Positions 8,660-17,783 of a DNA stretch of 64,000 bases are shown here, in pieces (position 1 is the stretch's first letter; the number at the start of each line of letters is the position of its first letter). The translations under genes and the position numbers were made by a program. Under the pieces are notes generated by a model, which was given only the letters and a program-made list of their open reading frames with translations, was not told where the DNA came from and ran no database searches. Source of the DNA: JADGHX01 sp037200125 (GTDB lineage: Bacteria; Pseudomonadota; Gammaproteobacteria; Steroidobacterales; Steroidobacteraceae); assembly GCA_037200125.1 (NCBI GenBank), contig JBBCGS010000005.1, positions 372,001 to 436,000 on the forward strand, in the 5' to 3' direction.

Positions 8660-8689
8660 GGAACGACCCGGCGGAGCGAATCCCGCAAC
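8660..8689 (-). promoter_or_regulatory. GTTGCGG-N16-TCGTTCC promoter-like element, fecI-A
   Basis: Minus strand: GTTGCGG at 8689-8683, 16 bases, TCGTTCC at 8666-8660, ending 48 bases before the fecI-A start. It forms an inverted pair with a second copy on the plus strand at 8715-8744; the outer 13 bases, 8660-8672 and 8732-8744, are exact reverse complements. Confidence 0.65.
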
Positions 8690-8714
8690 GGGGCCTCAAT
8701 CCGGCCGGCTGCCG

Positions 8715-8744
8715 CTTGCGGTGGCCGAATAGCCGGGTCGTTCC
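8715..8744 (+). promoter_or_regulatory. Orphan CTTGCGG-N16-TCGTTCC element facing fecA-B
   Basis: Plus strand: CTTGCGG at 8715-8721, 16 bases, TCGTTCC at 8738-8744. It points away from fecI-A and into the 3' end of fecA-B, which is on the minus strand and ends at 8767. No plus-strand gene follows; a GTG five bases downstream opens only ten codons. Either it makes an antisense RNA or it is the relic of a lost divergent gene. Confidence 0.5.
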
Positions 8745-8766
8745 TTCCCGTGAGCGCCTCGTCAAG

Positions 8767-11448
8767 TCAGAAAGTGCCGTGAAGCGAGAGCATGTAGCTG
8801 CGCGGTTCGCCGTACCAGTTACCCCCGGTGCTGGAGCCCATGGTCTGGTAGTAACGCTGGTCCGTCACGTTGTTCGCATTGAGTCCGACGTTCCAGATGG
8901 CGTTCAGATCGTAGCCCAATCGCGCCGACCAGACCACATAGCCCTTTTGAGTGTAGTTGTACGGCACTGATGTCTTGCATGTGATCGCCCCTGTGGCCGG
9001 ATTGGGCGGATTGAACACAGTGCACGCCGTTCCGGCCTGAAACGCGGACGATTGCCCCGTCACTCCACCGCTCAGGGTGAGACGGCCGAGAGCGCCGGCG
9101 GACGCCGGACGATAGCTGGTCCACAACTTGACGAGGCTTCGAGGTGAGCGGCTCACGAGCGGTATGCCTTCGGCGCCGCGCGCGGCGTAATAACGGCCTG
9201 AGTATTCGTTCTGGTTCCAGGTGTAGCTTGCGGCCACCTGCCAGCCCGTCAGCAGCTCACCGGTTACTTCGGCATCGACACCGCGGCTCAGCAACTTCTG
9301 ATCGGGATTGTCGGTATAGCAGCAAGTCTTGATACCGACGCTGCGCAGCTGGGTACCCGGAATCGCCATGCCGAAATTTTTCTGCTCGATCCAGTATGCG
9401 GAAAGAGAGGCGTTGAGCTTGCCCCCCGCTCCCTGCCACTTCACGCCTGTCTCATAATTGGCGCCTGTCAGGGGCTCGAGCGGCGACATGTCCATCGTCA
9501 GACTCTGTGCCTGACTTTTGTATATGTCAGCGTATGTGACGTAAGCGGTCAGCGAATCTCTGAAGTCGTACAGGACGGACACCTGAGGAGGCCATGAAAA
9601 GTTGTTGTCCGCGTATTTAATGAGAAGCCCTGGAGCTTTATTGTCGCCGATCTGTTTGCCCGCGCAATCGCCTGTGGTCGTGGTGCACAGATCCTGAAGT
9701 TGCGCGCCGTTGTCATATCGGCTGTAGCGCACACCGGTGACCAGATGGAGGCGGTCGAATGCGGTGAGCTTCACACTGACGTACGCCCCGGAGTTCTCCT
9801 GATAGGAAAGCGGCTGCCGCTGGGCCGGCAATGGTTCGGTCGGCGCCTTCAAGCGGGGATCGGAAACGTCGAAGTTGAATACGTTGACCGGCGGAGGCCC
9901 CACCGGCCCCCCAGGGTAGGGAACGTAGTTGGAAGGGATGGCGCTACTGTAGGACAGGACATCAGAACCGTCGATTTTCGCGTAGCTCGCACCGATGAGT
10001 ATTTCCTGACGCTGGCCGAACAGCTCGAACGTCCCGGAGAGGGTTACATCCGCCGCGCGCTGTTCGCTACCGTAGTTCGTCCTGTTGGCGCTGAGAGCCG
10101 GCCCCGCCAGGGTCGTGGGATTGACTGTGCCGTTGACGAGCCCGTTCAATTGCTCGCTGCTCTGCCTGTTGTCGGTGAGATTCAGCTTCGCGCGCCAATG
10201 TTCGCCCAGATGCTGTTCAATCTGGCCGAATATCTCCGTGGTCTCGAAGTTCCAGCGATTCCAGGGGAAGCACAGACACGTGTCCCGGGGGAGATCGAGG
10301 TCGGCGCCGCTCTGGTAGCGAGGCAGGCCATTGAACCACGGCACCGAGTTCTGGCGCGTATAGCTGATGCCACCGCTCAGGAGCGTGGATGCACTCACGT
10401 CGTACTCGAGCGTGCCGTAGACCAGGGTTTTGTTGTCTTCGGCAATGTCGTAGAAGTGATCATTGCTCTGATAAGCCAGCACCAGGCGGCCCCGGATCTC
10501 ATCGTCCAGAGCCAACGGGCTCGTCGCATCCAGCACGGCACGGCGCATGCCCCACGAGCCACTCTGCGCTTCAACGCTGACCTGCCGGTGGTTCAGCGGC
10601 CGCTTCCGCACCAGATTGATGGATCCCGAAGGGTCGCCATAGAAATTGAACTGGCCGTCGGCGCCACGCAGCAGCTCGACATGATCGTATTGCGCCATAT
10701 CGATCTGCGGCTCATACGCTCGCGTGAGGCCGCCGACGTTGCTGTTTCCCGTCATGAACGCCGCACCTCCGTCGACTTGTATGGAAGTGATTGCGAATCC
10801 GCGAGAATAGAAAGTCGACTCGAGGCCGTTCAACTGGACGGCTGTAACCCCCGGCAGCTGATTGACCGCGGAATTGAAGTCGGTGATGTTCTGATCTTTC
10901 ATGCGCTGGGCCGTGAGAACGCTCACGGACTGCGGCGTGTCCTTCATCGACTGCGGCGTCTTGCTGCCGATCGAGAGCGCGCCGCTCGTGTAGCTTCCCG
11001 TGCCCTCCGTCGCGGTCTGATCGGTACCGCCGTTGAAGCCGGCCGCGGCGTTGGCTTGCGCGCCTTCCACGCGCACGGGATCGAGCACTCTCGCGCCGTT
11101 CGGCGCGGCTTTTTCGAGCGTCGCGGAAGTGGCGCTCAGCATCCGCGCGGTCAATCCCGTCCCTTGCAGCAACTTCACCAGCGCATCCCGCGGCGTGAAA
11201 GCGCCTTTCAGGCCCGGAGAGCGGAGCCCCTGCGTCAGATCGCTCCCGTACACGAGCTGTACGCGCGTGACTTCCGCAAATCGCCCCAGCGCGGCGCCGA
11301 GCGGCCCGGCCGGAATGTCGAAGTGAACGAGCGCCTGGGCTTGCAAGGACGTTTGCGCCGCTGCCTCGCCAGGCCCGGCAACACCCAGCAAAGCGGCTAC
11401 GACCGCAATAACGAAGCGCGCGTGTTTTTTATTCGAGACCTTCATCAT
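8767..11448 (-). CDS. FecA-type TonB-dependent receptor, set B
   Basis: An outer-membrane receptor of 893 residues. After a signal peptide (MMKVSNKKHARFV to GEAAAQ) come the STN domain (VHFDIPAGPLGAALGRFAEV), TonB-box-like RVLDPVRVEG, the plug (TPQSVSVLTAQRMKDQNITD) and a barrel ending HGTF. It is the closest relative in the window of receptor A and shares the loop motifs TCLCFPWN, LCTTTTGDCAG and KTCCYTD. The ATG at 11448 follows GAGGATCACGGGG; the next codon is also ATG. Likely ligand class is a ferric siderophore, from the FpvA/FhuE-like plug. It is 63 bases downstream of fecR-B and would be transcribed by sigma factor B. Confidence 0.93.
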   Translation of the reverse strand: MMKVSNKKHARFVIAVVAALLGVAGPGEAAAQTSLQAQALVHFDIPAGPLGAALGRFAEVTRVQLVYGSDLTQGLRSPGLKGAFTPRDALVKLLQGTGLTARMLSATSATLEKAAPNGARVLDPVRVEGAQANAAAGFNGGTDQTATEGTGSYTSGALSIGSKTPQSMKDTPQSVSVLTAQRMKDQNITDFNSAVNQLPGVTAVQLNGLESTFYSRGFAITSIQVDGGAAFMTGNSNVGGLTRAYEPQIDMAQYDHVELLRGADGQFNFYGDPSGSINLVRKRPLNHRQVSVEAQSGSWGMRRAVLDATSPLALDDEIRGRLVLAYQSNDHFYDIAEDNKTLVYGTLEYDVSASTLLSGGISYTRQNSVPWFNGLPRYQSGADLDLPRDTCLCFPWNRWNFETTEIFGQIEQHLGEHWRAKLNLTDNRQSSEQLNGLVNGTVNPTTLAGPALSANRTNYGSEQRAADVTLSGTFELFGQRQEILIGASYAKIDGSDVLSYSSAIPSNYVPYPGGPVGPPPVNVFNFDVSDPRLKAPTEPLPAQRQPLSYQENSGAYVSVKLTAFDRLHLVTGVRYSRYDNGAQLQDLCTTTTGDCAGKQIGDNKAPGLLIKYADNNFSWPPQVSVLYDFRDSLTAYVTYADIYKSQAQSLTMDMSPLEPLTGANYETGVKWQGAGGKLNASLSAYWIEQKNFGMAIPGTQLRSVGIKTCCYTDNPDQKLLSRGVDAEVTGELLTGWQVAASYTWNQNEYSGRYYAARGAEGIPLVSRSPRSLVKLWTSYRPASAGALGRLTLSGGVTGQSSAFQAGTACTVFNPPNPATGAITCKTSVPYNYTQKGYVVWSARLGYDLNAIWNVGLNANNVTDQRYYQTMGSSTGGNWYGEPRSYMLSLHGTF

Positions 11449-11511
11449 CCCCGTGATCCTCGCACCGGCACGCGACATTCGCATGCCTACGAACGAAGAC
11501 CACTGAGGAGG

Positions 11512-12462
11512 CTAACCTCCGAACACGAGCGTGACGAAAGGCAGCCGCACGAGGCGCACGTTCGCGCCGGCGGCGACGGTGTCCAGCCCCTCTTCGATTC
11601 GGGAGTCGAAAACCACGCCGCTCACCGGGCGGCGAGCGAGCGCGGAATCCAGAAGCCACAAGCGCGGGCGACGGTGGCGCCCGATCTCATCGAGCGCGTT
11701 TTCGAGCGTCACACGTTCGAAAACCAGCCTGCCGTCACGCCAGCTCAGCGCGGCGTCGGCATCGGCCGGTACGGCAGGCGCGGGCACGGCTTCGGCGGTA
11801 CGCCAGTGAGTCGCCTCGCCGGCGCGTAGTGTTACGGCTGCGCCCTGCCCGTCCACGCGCACGATGCCTTCTCGCACTGTCAGCGTGGCGCCGTCGGTCG
11901 TCCTGTTGATCGAGAACTCCGTGCCGAGATCGCGCGCTCTCGCGCCCTGCGTTGCCACTTCGAAGGGCCGGTTCGCGTCGTGACGGACCGAGAACGACGC
12001 GCGACCGCGCACGAGCTCCACACGTCGCAGATCGCTTCCGTAGTCGAGCCGGAGCGCACTCGCACCGTCGAGCCAGGCGACTGTTCCATCCGGGAGGTCG
12101 ATGCGCTTGACCTCGCCGGCTCCCGTGCTGAGCAGGTCTCGATTCGGCAGGATCGCCACGAACACGAGGCATGCCGCGAGCAGCGCGCCCGCGCCAATGG
12201 CAAAACGCGGCGGGATACGTCGGTGCAATGGCTTTCGCGCGTCGACGGCGCCACGCGCCGCGGAGATGATCGCGTTCGAGGCGGCCCACGCGCGCCGCGC
12301 CCGGTCGAATGCTTCCCGATGTGCGACGTCCGCTCGGAGCCACTCCCGTATGCGCGTCAGCTCGGCATCGCCCACCTCGCCGGTCGCCAGCACCGCAACC
12401 GCGCGCGCGGCCACCGCATCCCGGTCGCCTTCGGTCTCGAACGATAAAAACGGACTGTCCAC
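11512..12462 (-). CDS. FecR-type anti-sigma regulator, set B
   Basis: A 316-residue membrane regulator for sigma factor B. The cytoplasmic domain (IREWLRADVAHREAFDRARR) is followed by a membrane span (FAIGAGALLAACLVFVAIL), a periplasmic FecR domain with GEVKRIDLPDGTVAWLD, and a C-terminal domain with FERVTLENALDEIGRH. The LPDGT-WLD form, with Asp in place of the usual Asn after the beta-strand, is shared with the set E protein and separates these two from the LDDGS-LN group. The gene begins 3 bases after the fecI-B stop, so the two are co-transcribed. The protein ends LVFGG with no extra tail. Confidence 0.9.
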   Translation of the reverse strand: MDSPFLSFETEGDRDAVAARAVAVLATGEVGDAELTRIREWLRADVAHREAFDRARRAWAASNAIISAARGAVDARKPLHRRIPPRFAIGAGALLAACLVFVAILPNRDLLSTGAGEVKRIDLPDGTVAWLDGASALRLDYGSDLRRVELVRGRASFSVRHDANRPFEVATQGARARDLGTEFSINRTTDGATLTVREGIVRVDGQGAAVTLRAGEATHWRTAEAVPAPAVPADADAALSWRDGRLVFERVTLENALDEIGRHRRPRLWLLDSALARRPVSGVVFDSRIEEGLDTVAAGANVRLVRLPFVTLVFGG

Positions 12463-12465
12463 GTC

Positions 12466-13014
12466 CTAAGACGACCGGCGCGGCGAAATGCGAACATGGC
12501 GATCGAGCGCCGCGGCGAGCGCCTGCGTGCCGCGCGCGACGTGCTTTTCGACGGCGCGCGTCGAAAGGCCCAGGCGCTCCGCCACTTCCCGCGCGCAGAG
12601 CCCTTCGATCCGCGTCAGCTCCATGATTTCGCGGGTCCGGGTCGGCAGGCACGCGAAGACCTCGGCGGCCCGCTGCAACTCCTCCGCAGCCAGGTGCACG
12701 CGCTCGGCGTCGGGCTCTTCGAGCCCTTCCCACAGCAGCGCGTGCGCTTCGGCGCGCAGCACCGCCCGGCGGGACTCGAGGCGGGCGTGCGTATTGGCGA
12801 GATTCAGCGCTGTCTGCGTCAGATACGCCTCCGCGTTGAGCACCGGCGTGCTCGACGCGGCAAGGCGCAGATAAGCTTCCTGGGCAATGTCTTCCGCCGC
12901 CGCCGCGCTTTGAAGATGGCGCGTCAAAAGACGGACGAGCCGCGGCCGGCAACGGCGAAAGACGTCCGTCAGCAACTCCAGGGGGAGCGGCGCGGCCTTG
13001 GTGGCCCCGGTCAT
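12466..13014 (-). CDS. FecI-type ECF sigma factor, set B
   Basis: A 182-residue ECF sigma factor. Region 2 shows AAEDIAQEAYLRLA, and region 4 shows LPTRTREIMELTRIEG with EVAERLGLSTRAVEKH. It ends in a basic tail (HVRISPRRSS). It should serve the fecA-B promoter under control of FecR-B. The ATG has only a weak ribosome site. Between the promoter-like element (13047-13076) and this ATG, an ATG at 13040 opens a six-codon frame, MFHVSV then TGA, at the expected RNA start; this could be a leader peptide or chance. Confidence 0.9.
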   Translation of the reverse strand: MTGATKAAPLPLELLTDVFRRCRPRLVRLLTRHLQSAAAAEDIAQEAYLRLAASSTPVLNAEAYLTQTALNLANTHARLESRRAVLRAEAHALLWEGLEEPDAERVHLAAEELQRAAEVFACLPTRTREIMELTRIEGLCAREVAERLGLSTRAVEKHVARGTQALAAALDRHVRISPRRSS

Positions 13015-13046
13015 TTGGATCAGACGGAGACGTGGAACATCTCCGG

Positions 13047-13076
13047 TTAACGTCTGACGGGCGAAGAAACCGCAAC
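13047..13076 (-). promoter_or_regulatory. GTTGCGG-N16-ACGTTAA promoter-like element, fecI-B
   Basis: Minus strand: GTTGCGG at 13076-13070, 16 bases, ACGTTAA at 13053-13047. It ends 32 bases before the fecI-B ATG. The left half is identical to those of sets A and E; the right half differs at two positions from TCGTTAC. Confidence 0.6.
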
Positions 13077-13120
13077 GGCCGCCGCGTTTGCACCTTCTCG
13101 CGGCGCCACTTCACCCGGCT

Positions 13121-15769
13121 CTACCACCGCCCCCGGACAGTCAGCGCCGCGTTGAAGGGCGCTCCGTACCAGTTGCTGCCACCCGGGCTGGAGATGGTCT
13201 GGTAGTACGTTTTGTTCGTGATGTTGTCCACGTTCAACTGCAGTTCCCAGTGGTCGCTCGCCTTGTATCCGACCATCGACCGCAGGACCGCGTACGGAGC
13301 CTGCACGAATCGGTACGGCGTGTACGGAGGAATCGGCGCGCCGGTCACCGGATCGTATCCGGCCGGCAGGCTACCGGAGCTGAAGTACCTTGTTTGAGCC
13401 TGAACCCCGAACCCGACAGCCAGCGCCGACCAAGTGCCCGGAAGTTGATACTTCGACCAGAGTTTCACCATGTGCTTGGGCGTCAGGATGGAGATCGGCT
13501 GGCCCAGCTGTGTAGCGGCAAAGCCCTTCTTGTAGAAGTTCTCGTTGAACGTGTACCCCAGCGTGATCTGCAGGCCCCGCCGCAGCTCACCGGAAAGCTC
13601 CGCGTCGACTCCCCGGCTCAATTCTTCCTGGCCGTTGACGAAATAACAGCAGGATCTCCCATCGGGATACGTGATGTTCGGCAGATTCGGATCACGAGTG
13701 GAGAAGTTGCGGCGCGTGATCCGATAAGTGGAGAGCAATCCATTCAGGCGGCCGTCCGCCAGCTCCATCTTCAGGCCCGCCTCGTACTGATCGCCATGTG
13801 TGGGCGGTAGCAGATCACCCGCAAAATTCACGGCGGTGTAGTTCGCGGAGTAAATGTCCGTGTAGCTCACATATCCAGTCAACCACTTGAGCACATCGTA
13901 CGTAACCGCCCCATACGGAATCGGGCGCATATCCGAATGATAGTCGGCCCCCGGCGTGTCGGTATGAGCTCCGCTGCCCGGCGTGCCATCGTACGCTCCG
14001 TTCGATGTGAACCGGCGCGAGACGCTGTGACTTCTCTGCTTGCTGGCGCCGGCGCCCACGAGAAATCGAAGCCGATCCGTTGCCTCATAACTTGCCTTGA
14101 GGAAACCCGCATATCGCCACGCCTTGGCGCTCGGCGTAGAGCCGCCACTTCCCAGGCTCCAATCCGGCTCCGGATAGTCGGCGGGATCGAAATCGAACAC
14201 ATCCACGGGTACTCGCGTACCGGGCGCCGAGTAGTTGAACAAACCCTGGTCGTAGTTATTGATCTCGGCAACGCGCCCACCGAACTGCAGATTCAGCGGG
14301 CGACCCAGCAGTTTGATGTCACCGTCGAAACTCAGATCGGCGCTGTTCACGTCGTACGAAGCGTCGTAGTAAAGTGAAAGCGTCCCGGGACCTTGAAGAG
14401 TCACCTGGTTGATGGCGCCGGTCACCAAAGTGAGTCTCTCGAAGTTGTCGTTCTCCAGATGCTGAAGATTCAGCTTCGTACGCCACGTCGAGTTCGCTAA
14501 CCAGCTCGCCGTGCCCACGTGCTCGGCATTCACGAACACTTCGGTGATCGTGTCGAGAATTTTGTTCCACGGGAACATGAAATCCTTGCTACGAGGAAAG
14601 CCGGTGTCGTCGCCGTTCTGATACCGCACCATCCCGCCCACGAACGGTTCCGCATCCTGGCGCGTGTAGCTCACGCCCGCACGGAGCGCGAGATTGTTCC
14701 GTGGATTGCTCTCGACGATTCCGTACACGAGCAAGCGCTTATCAGACGCGTCGTCGTAGAAGAAATCGCGATCCGTGTAGTTGACGACCGCCCGCGCCGT
14801 CAGGTCCCCGATGCCGAGAGGCGTGTTGCCGTCGATCATGACCCGATTGTTGTTCCACGAACCCGTCGCGCCCTCGACGACCAGTTGCGCGTGATCCAGC
14901 GGTTTCTTGCGCACGAGATTGACCGTGCCGGCGGGATTTCCCATGCCCTGAAACAAGCCATCCGGCCCGCGCAGGACCTCGACATGGTCGTACTGCGCCA
15001 TATCGATCTCGCCTTCCACGCCGTTGACAGCGGCAAAAGGCGCGCCACCGTCCACTTGAAAGTTTCCGATCGAATAACCGCGCGAGTAGAACGACAGGCG
15101 GCCTTCTATGTTGCCGTTTACGTTCCCGGTGATGCCCGGCGCCTCGAGCAGCGCGCGCTCGAGATCCATGATCCCCTGATCCTGCATCTGGGCTTGCGTC
15201 ACCACCGTGACGGATTGCGGAACTCGTCGCATCGACTCAGGCGCTTTCGAGCCTGCGGTAAGCGCACCGGTCGTGTAGCTTCCGGTGCCCTCCGTCGCGG
15301 TGGCATCCGTCGAGCCGTTGATGCCGCTCACGCCGCGCCCTGCTGCCGTGAGCGACGAGCCGGCGCCCTCGACTTTCACGGCGCCGAGCACCCGCGTTTT
15401 CGAATCCGATACCTTCTCGAGCGTGAACACGCCGTCGCGTACGAACCGGAACGTGAAGCCGGAATTGCCCAACATGTTGCGCAGGGCCTGCTCGACGCTC
15501 TGCCTGCCCGAGACGGCAACCGAGACGAGATTCAGCGGCTGCTGGCTGGTATACAGCACCTGCATGTTCGTCACGGAGCAGAGTTCCGCGATTGCACGCG
15601 CCAGCGGTTGGGCAGGAATATCGAAGTCGTATTGCGCGGTCAGCTGATGTGGCGCGCTTTCCGCCGCAAGCACCGGGGCTGCCGTGACAACTCCGGCTGC
15701 CCATAACGCGCACAGCGCCGCCGCCGACGCGCGTGTATTCCCGCACCAATGCCCAGGACTCTCTCGCAT
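13121..15769 (-). CDS. FecA-type TonB-dependent receptor, set C (divergent)
   Basis: An outer-membrane receptor of 882 residues with signal peptide (to VLAAESA), STN domain (YDFDIPAQPLARAIAELC), TonB-box-like RVLGAVKVEG, plug and barrel ending VRGRW. It keeps the family block with STDATATEGTGSYTTG but is the most divergent intact receptor here. The CLC loop reads SKDFMFPWN with no Cys, the CT..C loop is absent, and the late Cys pair is replaced by SGSLPAGYDP; only SCCYFV remains. This points to a different ligand or loop chemistry. The ATG at 15769 has GGGGAG seven bases upstream. It follows fecR-C by 89 bases. Confidence 0.92.
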   Translation of the reverse strand: MRESPGHWCGNTRASAAALCALWAAGVVTAAPVLAAESAPHQLTAQYDFDIPAQPLARAIAELCSVTNMQVLYTSQQPLNLVSVAVSGRQSVEQALRNMLGNSGFTFRFVRDGVFTLEKVSDSKTRVLGAVKVEGAGSSLTAAGRGVSGINGSTDATATEGTGSYTTGALTAGSKAPESMRRVPQSVTVVTQAQMQDQGIMDLERALLEAPGITGNVNGNIEGRLSFYSRGYSIGNFQVDGGAPFAAVNGVEGEIDMAQYDHVEVLRGPDGLFQGMGNPAGTVNLVRKKPLDHAQLVVEGATGSWNNNRVMIDGNTPLGIGDLTARAVVNYTDRDFFYDDASDKRLLVYGIVESNPRNNLALRAGVSYTRQDAEPFVGGMVRYQNGDDTGFPRSKDFMFPWNKILDTITEVFVNAEHVGTASWLANSTWRTKLNLQHLENDNFERLTLVTGAINQVTLQGPGTLSLYYDASYDVNSADLSFDGDIKLLGRPLNLQFGGRVAEINNYDQGLFNYSAPGTRVPVDVFDFDPADYPEPDWSLGSGGSTPSAKAWRYAGFLKASYEATDRLRFLVGAGASKQRSHSVSRRFTSNGAYDGTPGSGAHTDTPGADYHSDMRPIPYGAVTYDVLKWLTGYVSYTDIYSANYTAVNFAGDLLPPTHGDQYEAGLKMELADGRLNGLLSTYRITRRNFSTRDPNLPNITYPDGRSCCYFVNGQEELSRGVDAELSGELRRGLQITLGYTFNENFYKKGFAATQLGQPISILTPKHMVKLWSKYQLPGTWSALAVGFGVQAQTRYFSSGSLPAGYDPVTGAPIPPYTPYRFVQAPYAVLRSMVGYKASDHWELQLNVDNITNKTYYQTISSPGGSNWYGAPFNAALTVRGRW

Positions 15770-15858
15770 GAACGCTCCCCGTCTTCATTGAACGGCGAGA
15801 GCTCTTTTCGCCTCGCCTTGTCTTTAAGACGAAACGCGAGGGGCCCAGTACCTAATCG

Positions 15859-16839
15859 TCAGTAGAGCAATGTCACTCCGGGCAACGACCATGAGCGAAC
15901 GACCAGCGTCTGTTCGATTATGTGTATCGCCTCATCAGGCTTGCGCGTATCGAACACACCAGTCACCGGCAGATTCCTGAGCTGAGTGGGGAGCACGATG
16001 ATTGCGCCTCGACGGTAACGGCTCAGCTCGGCCGCAACCCGATAAAGCGGCGCGCCGTAGAACGACATTTGTCCGTGACGCCAGGAAGCGATCTCCCCCG
16101 CATCGGCGTGGCCCGTCTCGACGCCTTCGCGGGCGAGCTCAGCGGAGTCCCCTCGCACCAGCCTGGCCGTGCGGGGCGCGCCGCCGGCAGACAGCGCGGC
16201 AGAGCGCACCTCCACGAGTCCTTGCTCCACGGCCACAAGCGTCTTGCTGTCCGAGACGCGCACGTTGAAGCGTGTACCGACGACGCGGACCACACCTGTA
16301 TTCGTTCGCACGAAGAACGGACGCTGCGTGTCCGGTGCGACGGAAAAGAAGGCCTCTCCGTGCAACAGCTCGACTGTTCGTTGTTGAGGCTGGAGGCTGT
16401 AGCTGACGGCGGTATCCGTGTTGAGCGTGATCTCGCTGCCATCGTCGAGGCGAAGCGCGCGGGTCTCGCCGACGTGCGTAACGGCGTCGCTTCTGAGCCG
16501 ATCGTAGCCGCCCGTTTGCCACCAGGCTCCCGCGAGGATTGCGACAAACGCCGCGCACGCCGCCAGCGCGTATCGGGCCCCGGCCCGATACCCGACTTGA
16601 GCCGCGTCTGCGGTCGCACGGTCGTTATGCCACTCCCGCACGGATTTCGCGGGATTGCCAATAGCACCGAACAGGCGCTCGGCTTCCGCAAATGCCGCCG
16701 GGTGGAACTCATCGCCGCGCAGCCACTCGGTGAACTCGGCGCGGGTCTGCTCGCTCACGCAGGGCTGGCGCAGACGCGTGTGCCAGATGATGGCGCTCTC
16801 GACCAAGTCATCCGGAATCTGTTCAGGCGCCGCGATCAA
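15859..16839 (-). CDS. FecR-type anti-sigma regulator, set C (TTG start)
   Basis: A 326-residue FecR protein. The cytoplasmic domain (AIIWHTRLRQPCVS, FTEWLRGDEFHPAAFAEAER) leads to a membrane span (YALAACAAFVAILAGAWW), a FecR domain with GETRALRLDDGSEITLN, and a C-terminal domain with FYGAPLYRVAAELSRYRRG. The frame stays open far upstream inside fecI-C, so the start must be inferred. A TTG at 16839 overlaps the fecI-C stop by four bases, giving MIAAPEQIPDDLVESA, which aligns with the usual FecR start. It ends next to fecA-C. It should control sigma factor C. Confidence 0.87.
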   Translation of the reverse strand: MIAAPEQIPDDLVESAIIWHTRLRQPCVSEQTRAEFTEWLRGDEFHPAAFAEAERLFGAIGNPAKSVREWHNDRATADAAQVGYRAGARYALAACAAFVAILAGAWWQTGGYDRLRSDAVTHVGETRALRLDDGSEITLNTDTAVSYSLQPQQRTVELLHGEAFFSVAPDTQRPFFVRTNTGVVRVVGTRFNVRVSDSKTLVAVEQGLVEVRSAALSAGGAPRTARLVRGDSAELAREGVETGHADAGEIASWRHGQMSFYGAPLYRVAAELSRYRRGAIIVLPTQLRNLPVTGVFDTRKPDEAIHIIEQTLVVRSWSLPGVTLLY

Positions 16840-17354
16840 ACGCCACGCCCCATTTCGCGCAGCCGCCGGCGGCAGTGGAGCGTTCCCCGCGCGATGTGGT
16901 TCTCGACCGTCCTTTCCGAAATGCCGAGGCGTGTAGCGATGTCGCGCGTCGCAAGACCCTCCACGCGGTACAAGAGCAGTACCTCCCGGCATTTCGGTGG
17001 CAGCTCGTTGATGGCCACGCAAAGGACTTCGTACTCCTGGCGGGACTGCGCGGCGTCCTCAGGCGACGGCGCCGCGCAGGGAATCGACTCCGGTACGGGC
17101 TCCTCGGAAAGGTGCTGGCCGACCGACCGTGTCTTGCGGAGCCAGTCGATCGCGACATTGGCAGCGACCCGGAACAGATAATCGACCGGCCGCTGTATGT
17201 CCTGCGAAGCGGAGCCTTGCTGGATCCTCAGCCAGATCTCCTGCACCAGGTCGCGCCCCGCCTCCTCGGAGCGAGTCCGTCGCGCGAGGAAGCGCCGGAG
17301 TGCCGTGCGTTGTTCGATGAATGCCACCGCAATGGCGGAGCTGTCGCGCGACAC
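16836..17354 (-). CDS. FecI-type ECF sigma factor, set C
   Basis: A 172-residue ECF sigma factor. Region 2 has GRDLVQEIWLRI and VAANVAIDWLRK; region 4 has LPPKCREVLLLYRVEG and DIATRLGISERTVENH. Start GTG at 17354, with no clear ribosome site. A TCGTTAC half-site lies upstream at 17412-17418, but the matching left half is missing at the expected spacing, so this set may use another promoter. It overlaps fecR-C by four bases and should transcribe fecA-C. Confidence 0.9.
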   Translation of the reverse strand: MSRDSSAIAVAFIEQRTALRRFLARRTRSEEAGRDLVQEIWLRIQQGSASQDIQRPVDYLFRVAANVAIDWLRKTRSVGQHLSEEPVPESIPCAAPSPEDAAQSRQEYEVLCVAINELPPKCREVLLLYRVEGLATRDIATRLGISERTVENHIARGTLHCRRRLREMGRGV

Positions 17355-17539
17355 GCCATGGACGCCTTCGAGACCTGGTTCAGGAGAGAACGAGCGGTCC
17401 GCTCCGATACCGTAACGACGTCGTAACTCGACGCCGGGCCCGACCGGGCACTCCCGTGCGCGCTCGCTACACCGGACTCCCGAGCGCGCCTGCCGACGGA
17501 TGCTTTCCGCCGATAGGCTCGCCGCTCATCACATCCCGG

Positions 17540-17625
17540 TCAGAAACTTCGGCGGAGACTCAACTGCCACCCCGCCGCCACTTCGCCCGCGACTTCGAGG
17601 CCGGCACCCTCGAACGAGCCGGCCG
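17540..17625 (-). pseudogene. Scrap of a TonB-dependent receptor
   Basis: The minus strand reads GAGLEVAGEVAAGWQLS, matching the barrel strand GVDAEVTGELLPGWQ-S of the neighbouring receptors, and then runs straight into LRRSF and a stop, like the LRGSF terminus. About 150 codons between the two motifs are gone. The rest of the 430-base gap (17355-17539 and 17626-17783) shows the half promoter site of fecI-C and nothing else I can identify. Confidence 0.55.
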
Positions 17626-17783
17626 GCGGAAAAACGCAATGAACGCGGCACCCGCGGATCTCGCCCCGTCGCGTGCCGCTCCGTTCACCGCAAGACAGCG
17701 ACAAGATCCGCCCAAAATCGGTTTATCGTGCGGACGCGCGACTCCTCACGAGAGGGAATCGCGCCTTCCGTTTTACGTCACTC

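Noticed and set aside
9700..11829. 709-codon plus-strand open frame opposite fecA-B
   Set aside because: Antisense shadow of the receptor gene and fecR-B; composition is Arg/His-rich and repetitive, as in all such shadows here.
17412..17452. GTTGCGG-N16-TCGTTAC element before fecI-C
   Set aside because: The right half is present, but the left half at 16 bases reads GGGCCCG, which does not match.
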